Notes under the pieces: model-generated
What the model was told of the DNA's origin: nothing
Seen by the model: only the letters and a program-made list of their open reading frames with translations
The model's database searches: none
Part shown: in pieces, positions 42,632 through 49,525 of the stretch
Layout of the letters: the number at the start of each line of letters is the position of its first letter
How positions within the stretch are numbered: position 1 is the stretch's first letter
Translations under genes and position numbers: made by a program
Assembly: GCA_964599375.1 (NCBI GenBank)
Contig: CAZREW010000002.1
Coordinates: 62,001 to 126,000 of the forward strand
Reading direction: 5' to 3'
DNA: 64,000 bases
From: JAUWCL01 sp964599375
GTDB taxonomy: Bacteria; Krumholzibacteriota; Krumholzibacteriia; Krumholzibacteriales; Krumholzibacteriaceae

Positions 42632-42796
42632 ACCTGAAAAAACGATCGGCCGTGCTTCCGGAATGTGCCCGATCGGCTTGCCCGCGACAAGCAGGAAGAA
42701 GACACCGGAGCCCTCCGTAGTCTTCGTCAATCTGTCCCAGTCGCCGTAGAGGACGAACGTCCCCGGCCCCAGCGCACAGCCGCGTTCGATGACGAA
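42632..42796 (-). pseudogene. Decayed pirin C-terminal fragment
   Basis: The 352-base gap 42548-42899 holds no intact gene. In one minus-strand frame, between a TGA at 42799-42797 and the S10 start, the translation reads FVIERGCALGPGTFVLYGDW and then EGSGVFFLLVAGKPIGHIP, closely resembling the end of the pirin C-terminal cupin domain (gTLVLFGDGD ... FLLvsGKPLGEP). Two stops lie upstream in the same frame and no start is available, so this is read as gene debris. The rest of the gap has a GC hairpin (CCCCGGC/GCCGGGG at about 42844-42868) without a T-run. Confidence 0.4.
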
Positions 42797-42899
42797 TCAT
42801 CTGGCGCTTTCGATCTCATAGGCTCACAGGCGAAAGTGTCGTACCCCGGCCCGCTCCATCGCCGGGGCCGCCTTCATAAGCCTCCTTATCTTCCGTGGA

Positions 42900-44375
42900 T
42901 CACCTGCCGTAGTCTTCTTCTCTTTCAAGCCTCGCCGCCGTTTCTACAATAAGTCTCCAGGCATCCTCCACGTGCCGCCGCTCGGTGTTCGTCTGGCCGA
43001 TCGAGAACCTCAGCGTGATCTTGTCATCAAGCATCGTGTGAGTCAGAAACAGCTTGCCGCCCCTGTTCAGGTCCTCCATCAGATCCGCGTTGATGCAGTT
43101 GCCTTTCCTGTGCCTGAAACAGACGAGGTTGAGCAGAGGCTCTACAACGAGCTCGAAATCATCCGACTCCCTGACCCACCTGGCGAACATCTTCGCCAGG
43201 GCGACATGCTCACGGATGTGGTGCCGCAGCCCATCGATGCCGTAGTGCCTGATCACCATCCAGAGCTTCAGGGATCTGAAACGTCTTCCCAGCGGGATGT
43301 GCCAGTCACGATAGTCAAATACTTCTCCCGATTCCGTCGGCCTGTTTCTTAGGTACTCGGGGAGAACGCTCAGCGTCCTGATAAGGACCTGCCTGTCGGC
43401 TATGTAGAAGCAGTCGCAGTCGAAGTTGGTGAACATCCACTTGTGCGGGTTGAAGCAGTAGCTGTCGGCAAGCTCTACGCCCTCGTTGATATGCCTGAAC
43501 TCCGGGCATAACGCTGCCGTTCCCGCCATCGCCGCGTCGACATGGAGCCAGACATCCTCTTCGCGGCATATCCGCCCTATCTCCAGCACCGGATCGACGG
43601 CGAGTGACGAGGTCGTACCGACCGTCGCGCATACGAAACAGGGCACAAGCCCCGCTTCCTTGTCCCGCTTTATCCGCTCCGCAAGGAGGTCGGCGCGCAT
43701 CGAGTATTTGTCGTCCACTTCGATCGATCTGAGATTGCCGCTGCCCAGACCGGCGATCCTTACCGCTTTCTCTATCGACGAATGGGTCTGTGTGGACGCG
43801 TACGCTACAAGCGTGCCATCGCAACCCTTCTCATCGCTGACGAAATCCGTCGCCCGCTCCCTCGCGGCGAGCAGCGCGCAGAGTGAAGCGCTCGAAGCAG
43901 AATCCTGGATGACTCCCCCTCCGGCTCCTTCCGACCTGAACCTATCGGGCAGGCCGAGCATCCCGACGAGCCAGTCGAGCACGTGGGTCTCGAGCTCCGT
44001 GCAGGCGGGGCTTGTCGCCCAGAGCATCCCCTGCACGCCGAGCCCCGCTGAGAGGAGCTCGCCGAGTATCGACGGGCCCGAAGCGTTTGCGGGGAAATAG
44101 GCGAAGAAGTTCGGCGACTGCCAGTGGGTGATCCCGGGCAGGATCAATTCGTCGAGGTCCCGCATGACTGCGTCGAAATCCTCCCCCGTCTGCGGCGGAT
44201 CTTTCGGAAGCTTCTCCCGGAAATCTCCCATCCACAGCGGCGAGAGGACCGGAAGGGACTCGACCCTTTTCTGGTAGTCCGCGATCCAGTCTATGACAGC
44301 ATGACCCCGGAGCCTGAACTCCTCCGGGGTCATGTGGTATTTCTTCCTGTCTTCCATGGTATCAGTCGGAGGCAT
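42900..44375 (-). CDS. Pyridoxal-dependent aromatic amino acid decarboxylase
   Basis: 491 residues of the group II decarboxylases, closest in style to aromatic-L-amino-acid decarboxylase. Segments: PEEFRLRGHAVIDWIADYQK, ITHWQSPNFFAYFPANAS, VLDWLVGMLGLPDRF, SDEKGCDGTLVAYASTQTHS, VWLHVDAAMAGTAALCPE and the PLP lysine in CFNPHKWMFTNFDCDCFYI. Should convert Trp, Tyr, Phe or Dopa to the amine. ATG at 44375 lies inside the last codons of the peroxiredoxin gene (14-base overlap); MEDRKK at 44357 is an alternative start. Cotranscribed with prxU. Confidence 0.9.
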   Translation of the reverse strand: MPPTDTMEDRKKYHMTPEEFRLRGHAVIDWIADYQKRVESLPVLSPLWMGDFREKLPKDPPQTGEDFDAVMRDLDELILPGITHWQSPNFFAYFPANASGPSILGELLSAGLGVQGMLWATSPACTELETHVLDWLVGMLGLPDRFRSEGAGGGVIQDSASSASLCALLAARERATDFVSDEKGCDGTLVAYASTQTHSSIEKAVRIAGLGSGNLRSIEVDDKYSMRADLLAERIKRDKEAGLVPCFVCATVGTTSSLAVDPVLEIGRICREEDVWLHVDAAMAGTAALCPEFRHINEGVELADSYCFNPHKWMFTNFDCDCFYIADRQVLIRTLSVLPEYLRNRPTESGEVFDYRDWHIPLGRRFRSLKLWMVIRHYGIDGLRHHIREHVALAKMFARWVRESDDFELVVEPLLNLVCFRHRKGNCINADLMEDLNRGGKLFLTHTMLDDKITLRFSIGQTNTERRHVEDAWRLIVETAARLEREEDYGR

Positions 44376-45069
44376 CTTTAGGTTTCCATATCTCCCATAC
44401 CTTGCCCACCAGGCCCGGGCCCGGCTTGAGCGTCTTTTTGCCCGGTTTCCAACCGGAAGGCGTAGCCTCAGCGCCCTTGCTCTTTCTCACTAGCTGGAAG
44501 GCCTGTATCTGCCTGAAAGTCTCGGAGACGTTCCTCCCGACGGGAGGTGTCAGGACCTCGTAGCCCTGGATCACGCCGTCAGGGTCTATGAGGAACCTGC
44601 CCCTGTTCTCCACGCCGGCATCCTCATCGTATATGCCGTATACCCTGCCGACCTTGCCCCCTGCGTCGGAGAGCATCGGGAAGGGGACACCGCCTTCGAC
44701 CATCTTCGACAGCTCGTCGTCGTTCCACATCTTGTGAACGAACATGCTGTCGACACTCATCGAGAGGACCTCGACACCGAGTTCCTGGAATCTCGGAAAC
44801 GCGTCGGCGACCGCCGACACTTCGGTTGCTCAGACGAATGTGAAGTCGCCTGGATAGAAGCAGAGTATCACCCACTTTCCGAGGAAATTGGAAAGTTGGA
44901 TACTCGTGAACTCTCCCTTGTGATAGGCAGGGGCGGTAAAATCGGGAGCCTTCTTTCCGACCGATATCATCGAAGCCACCTCCTTTTTTGGTGCAGCAGT
45001 CTGATCTTTGTCCTCAGCGGGGGGCTCGCCTACGGGCCCTCCCGTCGGGCGGGCGCAACTTACTCCCAT
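44362..45069 (-). CDS. prxU: Selenocysteine-containing peroxiredoxin (AhpC/PrxU type), in-frame TGA
   Basis: 235 residues if the TGA at 44832-44830 is read as selenocysteine. The sequence around it is CFYPGDFTFV-U-ATEVSAVADA, so the TGA falls exactly on the peroxidatic cysteine of the AhpC/Prx1 family (PxxxTxxC), and the conserved protein continues without a break on both sides (ISVGKKAPDFTAPAYHKGEF before; VEVLSMSVDSMFVHKMWND and GRFLIDPDGVIQGYEVL after). A SECIS-like hairpin follows. The C-terminal resolving Cys of typical two-Cys enzymes is absent (EATPSGWKPG instead of VCPAGW). Two starts are possible: ATG 45069 (AAAGGAGG, used here; adds a Pro-rich 33-residue lead with CARPTGGPVGEPP) or ATG 44970 (GGAGGT; Sec at residue 47). 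Confidence 0.9.
44801..44820 (-). promoter_or_regulatory. Bacterial SECIS hairpin of prxU
   Basis: Starting 13 bases from the T of TGA: GTGTCGGC, loop GGTC, GCCGACGC; eight pairs including one G-U. The apical loop GGUC is the one seen in E. coli fdhF, which SelB binds, and its GU is at bases 22-23 counted from the UGA (23-24 in fdhF, from memory). SelB, SelA and selC genes must lie elsewhere in the genome. Confidence 0.8.
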
Positions 45070-45149
45070 TCTGTCCTCCTTTGAGCAGAGAGCCTCGATG
45101 CGATGGGTCTCAGAGTCATCACATACATCCACATTATGGGACGGGAGAT

Positions 45150-45178
45150 ATTATACATCAGCCACGCCCCTTCTTTAA
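45150..45178 (-). promoter_or_regulatory. Sigma70-type promoter of prxU and the decarboxylase
   Basis: TTAAAG (45178-45173), 17-base spacer, perfect TATAAT (45155-45150) on the minus strand. Expected start near 45143, giving a 74-base leader to ATG 45069. Confidence 0.65.
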
Positions 45179-45312
45179 GAAGAATCATTCGCATTTAACC
45201 TTGTAGATCAGTAAGGTTTTATTTTCGATCACGACCTGAGAGCAATCGATGAATACCTGATGGACCTCTTTATGATTGATTCTGAAGGCCAGCTCGAAGG
45301 ATACAACCCTAT

Positions 45313-45356
45313 GAAAAAACTTGTTTTAAAACAGACATGCGGCCAGGCCGCCGCAT
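45313..45356 (-). terminator. Terminator at the end of the chemosensory operon
   Basis: Minus strand ATGCGGC (45356-45350), 6-base loop, GCCGCAT (45343-45337), then TTTT and, a few bases on, TTTTTT (45318-45313). It is about 110 bases past the stop of the last operon gene at 45466. Confidence 0.5.
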
Positions 45357-45465
45357 CCATGGTGCGTTCAGCGACCATCAGGGGACGACAACGGGATCGT
45401 CGCCACGAAGGCCTTCGCAGTTGTAATCCAGGTGATAATGCCGCAGGAGCGCCGTAAGGTCCGGC

Positions 45466-46593
45466 CTAGTATTCCTGGAGGACCTTCTCCCACTCCCGCG
45501 CGACGTTGATGCGGCGCTTGACCAGGTCGATGATCTTGGGGTTGCCAGTCTTCTCGCGGAGCTCTTCCCATTCGCTTATGGCCATCTCGACCTCGCCAAG
45601 GCGCGCGTGCAGGTATCCCTTTATGAAAAGGGTCTTCTGGTTGTTCGGCCTCATCTCCCTGGCCTTGCGCAGGTAGACGAGCGCCTCGCTGAGCCTATCC
45701 ATCTTGTAGTATATCTCTCCGAGCATCCGGAGGGCCTCGAAGTTGTCCTGGTCTATCTGCAGGGCCTTCTCGAACTCGGCGGCCGCCTTTTCGAGATTGA
45801 GTCGGCTGTAATAATTACGGCCCTTGCGAAGAAGTTCCTCGATCCGTTCCTCGTTACCGGCCCCGACCTCCGGATCGATATCATCAGTGGCCAGCTCGAT
45901 CACACCCATGACCACCAGCCCGTAGATGAGCTTGCTGGTCGTGAACAGCTCCTCGCCGACCTTGTCGTTTATCTCGTTGACCGAGTTCTGCCCGTCGATA
46001 AGCGAGAGGATCTCCCATTCCCTCGGCTTGAGGTTGAGGGCCTGGCCCTCCTCGTTCCCCTGGCACAGTTTGAATATGGAGTGCCTTGAGGGCACCTTGT
46101 TCTTGATGTTCGACCACTCATCGATCCGTCTGGCACCCTCGAGGATAAGGTTTTCCGTATTGAGGTGTACGATGACCTCACGCCTCTCATCGAGATCCTC
46201 CTCGATGAATCGGCAGTCGCCCTTTTCCCACTTGAAGATGTCGTAGACCGCCTCGCGCATCCTCGAGGCGAAGAAATTCTCGAGATGATTTCCCGATGAT
46301 ATGCCGAGAGCCTCGAGGCATTCGATCAGGTTCTTGTGCCTGGGAAGCGCCTTCTCGATCTCAGCACTCGAACCTGTATCCGCGACTCCCCATTCCTCGA
46401 GGAGATCCATTATCGACCTGGACGACCTGTCATGGATCGAAGCCATGCATACCGAGCCGCTATCGAAGAGTATGAGAGCCTCGCGGCTTCCATCAACGTC
46501 AGTGATGATCAGCCTGCCGGTCTTCTCGTTCATGTGAATGACCTGGAAGAGGTCGAACAATCCGAGTTCTTCGATTGATGACTGGATCGCCAT
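45466..46593 (-). CDS. DUF4388 (PATAN) and TPR protein
   Basis: 375 residues. N-terminal PATAN/DUF4388 domain (about 5-105: ELGLFDLFQVIHMNEKTGRL, ITDVDGSREALILFDSGSV, MREAVYDIFKWEKGDCRFIE), a winged-helix-like middle part (LKPREWEILSLIDGQNSVNE), and two or three TPR repeats at the C-terminus (YSRLNLEKAAAEFEKALQID, YKMDRLSEALVYLRKAREMR). PATAN domains bind response-regulator receiver domains or small GTPase partners in other systems, so this may be an output or adaptor of the Che pathway. Last gene of the operon, 21 bases after the TPR gene. Confidence 0.85.
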   Translation of the reverse strand: MAIQSSIEELGLFDLFQVIHMNEKTGRLIITDVDGSREALILFDSGSVCMASIHDRSSRSIMDLLEEWGVADTGSSAEIEKALPRHKNLIECLEALGISSGNHLENFFASRMREAVYDIFKWEKGDCRFIEEDLDERREVIVHLNTENLILEGARRIDEWSNIKNKVPSRHSIFKLCQGNEEGQALNLKPREWEILSLIDGQNSVNEINDKVGEELFTTSKLIYGLVVMGVIELATDDIDPEVGAGNEERIEELLRKGRNYYSRLNLEKAAAEFEKALQIDQDNFEALRMLGEIYYKMDRLSEALVYLRKAREMRPNNQKTLFIKGYLHARLGEVEMAISEWEELREKTGNPKIIDLVKRRINVAREWEKVLQEY

Positions 46594-46614
46594 TGCCCGT
46601 TTTCCTTTCAGCTT

Positions 46615-48489
46615 CTACATATCGATCTTGAGATCCTCGAGAAGATCGACGGACGCGTCGTCTTCCGAGGACATATCCTCTATTTTCTTAACGCCGGACT
46701 TTCTTCCCTGGTCCGCAGTCTCCTTGCTGTCAGCCCTGCCGTCCCCTGAGGCCGGAGCCTGCTCTTCAGCCTGCTTCGAGGCCGCCGGAGCCGCTTTCTT
46801 TTTAGCCGTCCTTTCCTTGATCCTCTCCAGGTCCTTTTTCCCATCGGCAACGAGCGATTCGAGGCTCTCACGGATCACGTCGAACCTTCGGTTCACGCCG
46901 GACTGGAGCAGTTCGATCAGCTCGTCGTCAGGCTCGTCCCTGAGTTTTGAGTCGACTCTGATCGAATCAGCCGTCACCTGTTCTCCGTGGGACAAAAGGA
47001 AATACATCCCCGTATACTCCGGATATATCGCCGCTCCGTCGAGGATGCTCTGGATGGCACCACTGAAATTATCCTCCCTGAGATAGATCAGGCCTTTGAG
47101 GTAGTGAGCGTCGGCATGGTGCTTGTCACACGCCAGCGCGCTCTCGATATCGAACAGCGCGAGCGTCATCCTGTTAAGCTTGAAATGCAGCAGCGCCCTC
47201 TTCTCGTACAGTATCGCGCTCTTGCCCGTGAACGCCTCGAGCCTCTGGAGCAGGTTCTCGGCCATCGGGTATTCCTCGCGGAAGAGGATACTCGTCAGGT
47301 AATTATAGTTCAGCTCGAGGTTGTATAGGTTCAGGTTCAGCCCTTTCTTGAACATCCTCTCAGCTTCCTCGACCAGGCCTGTCTGGTAGAGAAGCGCGCC
47401 CAGGTTGTTCATCGTATCAGCGTCGGCCGTATTCAGCCTGAAGGCCTGCAAGTAGCAGACCGCGGCCTTCCTGTAATTCTCGGCCTCGTGATATATCGTC
47501 CCGCAGAGCAGATACGCCTCTGCGTTACCAGGATTCTCCTCCAGCGCCTTGAGCAGAAATACGAGGGCTTCCGCGTCTTCCTTCTCGGCAATATGGACCT
47601 TGGCCATCTCGATATAGACACGGTCCTTCTCCTGCATATCCTGCAAGGCCTTGCGGAACTCCTTGAGGGCCTCCTTGAGGTAGCCCCTTTCCCTGTAGGC
47701 TGTGCCGAGCGTGAAGGCTGTGCTCTCGAGACTGGGGATGTCCTGCCCGGAGCTTCTTCCTCCCTCCGAGCTGCTGTCGGATAGCGCCAGGTTGGCTTCC
47801 GTGTTCTGGAACGACGGATTGAGCTTCGAGGCTATACGGCTCTCCTCCAGGGCATCCTGGTAATGGCCGATGTCGCCGAAAGCGAAGGACAGCAGGAAAT
47901 GCGAGCGCCAGTAATCGGCGTCGATCTTTATCGCTGTCCGGAGCTCCGATATCGCTTCGTCGGTCCTTCCGAGGTTGTAGTAGATCTCGCCGAGATCCGT
48001 ATGGAATACGGCCGATTTGCTGACATTCTCGGCCGCCGACAGGAAGTGCTCGAGCGCCTGCTGGTAAAGCCCCTGCGCCTTGAGCACCGAGCCGAAATGG
48101 ATCCTCGCCATGTAGTGGCCCGGATTCTTCTCGACGACCTGGCCGAGCGTGTCCGAGGCTTCGTCCAGCCAGCCCATGTTCTGATAGCTCACGCCGAGCC
48201 TCAGAAGGGCCTCCACGTTGGCGGGGTCCTCATCGACCTCTTTCTTCCACCGGCTCACGTCGGGATCCTCTACCTTCGTCTCCGAAAAGAGATAGAGGAG
48301 GTTCTCCCTGGCCAGCTCGAACCTCGGATCGATCTTCAGCGCTTCCTTGAACTGCTTGATCGCCTCGTCATACACACCCTTGCGGAAGTAGAGCACACCG
48401 AGGTTGTTCAAGGCTCCGGGGTCGTTGCGGTCGACCCTTTCGGCAAAGCCCAGAAGAACGTCCATTTCTTGTTTTTTTGCTTCGGGCAT
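46615..48489 (-). CDS. Large TPR protein of the chemosensory operon
   Basis: 624 residues with about ten TPR units between 20 and 510 (GVYDEAIKQFKEALKIDPRF, NMGWLDEASDTLGQVVEKNP, NLGRTDEAISELRTAIKIDA, QTGLVEEAERMFKKGLNLNL) and a low-complexity acidic, Ala and Lys rich tail (ERTAKKKAAPAASKQAEEQA). No signal peptide, so a cytoplasmic scaffold is likely. The partner is not known, but it sits between cheY and the PATAN gene. Confidence 0.85.
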   Translation of the reverse strand: MPEAKKQEMDVLLGFAERVDRNDPGALNNLGVLYFRKGVYDEAIKQFKEALKIDPRFELARENLLYLFSETKVEDPDVSRWKKEVDEDPANVEALLRLGVSYQNMGWLDEASDTLGQVVEKNPGHYMARIHFGSVLKAQGLYQQALEHFLSAAENVSKSAVFHTDLGEIYYNLGRTDEAISELRTAIKIDADYWRSHFLLSFAFGDIGHYQDALEESRIASKLNPSFQNTEANLALSDSSSEGGRSSGQDIPSLESTAFTLGTAYRERGYLKEALKEFRKALQDMQEKDRVYIEMAKVHIAEKEDAEALVFLLKALEENPGNAEAYLLCGTIYHEAENYRKAAVCYLQAFRLNTADADTMNNLGALLYQTGLVEEAERMFKKGLNLNLYNLELNYNYLTSILFREEYPMAENLLQRLEAFTGKSAILYEKRALLHFKLNRMTLALFDIESALACDKHHADAHYLKGLIYLREDNFSGAIQSILDGAAIYPEYTGMYFLLSHGEQVTADSIRVDSKLRDEPDDELIELLQSGVNRRFDVIRESLESLVADGKKDLERIKERTAKKKAAPAASKQAEEQAPASGDGRADSKETADQGRKSGVKKIEDMSSEDDASVDLLEDLKIDM

Positions 48490-48511
48490 ATCAGGTCCTT
48501 TCGATCCTCCC

Positions 48512-48889
48512 TCAGACGTTCTGAACCTGGTTAAGGATCTTCGATACCACTTCGATCACTCTCGAAGGGTTGAAGGGCTTGATCAGAAAGTCCTTGGCTC
48601 CGGCCGTAAGGGCATCCTGAACAAGGGCCTGTTGTCCGAGCGCGCTGCACATGACGATTTTCGCGTGCGAGTCGTTCGACATGATCTGGCGCACAGCGTC
48701 GATCCCGTTCATCTCGGGCATTATGATGTCCATGGTAACGAGATCGGGCTTGAGCTCCTTGTACTTCTCGACGGCGAGAGCGCCCGTATCGGCCTCGCCG
48801 ACGACCTCCATCCCGTTACCTTCGAGGATGTCCGAGATCATCTTCCTCATGAAGATCGCGTCATCTACTACCAGTACTCTGGCTTTCAC
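48512..48889 (-). CDS. cheY: CheY-type response regulator
   Basis: 125-residue stand-alone receiver. Acidic pocket D9/D10, phosphoacceptor D54 (LVTMDIIMPEMNG), S82 (VMCSA) and K104 (FLIKPF). Receives phosphate from CheA encoded three genes upstream; the neighbouring CheC should remove it. No output domain, so it must act by binding, possibly to the PATAN or TPR proteins downstream. Confidence 0.95.
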   Translation of the reverse strand: MKARVLVVDDAIFMRKMISDILEGNGMEVVGEADTGALAVEKYKELKPDLVTMDIIMPEMNGIDAVRQIMSNDSHAKIVMCSALGQQALVQDALTAGAKDFLIKPFNPSRVIEVVSKILNQVQNV

Positions 48890-48907
48890 TGTTTTCTCCT
48901 TTCGTCT

Positions 48908-49525
48908 CTAATCGACTTTGATCGCGTCAAAGATCGTATCGATCGAGTCTGATGTTGGTATAAAGAACAGGAATCCCTTGCATTCGTTCTGGGTAAGGGT
49001 GAACGCCGTCTCCAGGACGACCGCGTAATCCGACTCCAGGCTCAGGTCGACGAGGATCGAGTCCATCACCGCGCCGAGCATGTCGTAAGAGACCTGGGGA
49101 ACGGAGTGCATGATCTTCTTTCCGATAAATGTCGAGAAGATGTTCAGATAGCAGCCACACATTATATTGCCGATCTCCTTGAGGGTGGAGAGGGCGAACT
49201 CATCGGTTATGTTCGGTCCGTCGACCTGCATGCCTGTCGCCATCTCGACCATCTTTTCCGCCTCGGGATGCGGGAACAGCAGAAACATCATGCCCCTGAA
49301 ATTCTCGCTGTATCCTTCGAGATAGACTACGGAGATCATCGATTCAGGCCCGTTGAAAAGCGTATAGATGATCTGTAGCGGAATGATGTCCACGTTCGTG
49401 ATAGAGACATCTATCCTCCTTCGCAGCAGTTCCGCGAGACCGGTGATGGCATGCGCCGAACCGATATTCCCGAGCTCCTTCAATGCGTCGATCCTAAGAT
49501 ACGACGGCCTCTTAATGGGGCTCAT
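48908..49525 (-). CDS. cheC: CheC family CheY-P phosphatase
   Basis: 205 residues. Two internal repeats, each with the phosphatase signature ExxN: IDALKELGNIGSAHAITGLA and STLKEIGNIMCGCYLNIFS. Both keep the Glu and Asn, so both sites could be active. The rest shows the CheC layout (PLQIIYTLFNGPESMISVVY, SILVDLSLESDYAVVLETAF). CheC usually pairs with CheD, also present here. ATG at 49525 overlaps the cheA 3' end by 14 bases. Confidence 0.93.
   Translation of the reverse strand: MSPIKRPSYLRIDALKELGNIGSAHAITGLAELLRRRIDVSITNVDIIPLQIIYTLFNGPESMISVVYLEGYSENFRGMMFLLFPHPEAEKMVEMATGMQVDGPNITDEFALSTLKEIGNIMCGCYLNIFSTFIGKKIMHSVPQVSYDMLGAVMDSILVDLSLESDYAVVLETAFTLTQNECKGFLFFIPTSDSIDTIFDAIKVD

Larger units (their letters stand above)
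45070..45465. other. Intergenic region between prxU and the chemosensory operon
   Basis: 396 bases with no gene that can be supported. It holds the prxU promoter (45150-45178), a terminator for the chemosensory operon (45313-45356) and, between 45377 and 45460 on the minus strand, a frame reading DLTALLRHYHLDYNCEGLRG then DDPVVVP and a stop, which looks like the C-terminal end of some protein but has no start. The part 45180-45330 is AT-rich. Confidence 0.5.

Noticed and set aside
45260..45457. Plus-strand ORF of 65 codons in the prxU upstream gap
   Set aside because: No ribosome site, no recognisable domain, unlike neighbouring codon use in its first half, and it overlaps a terminator and the opposite-strand remnant.
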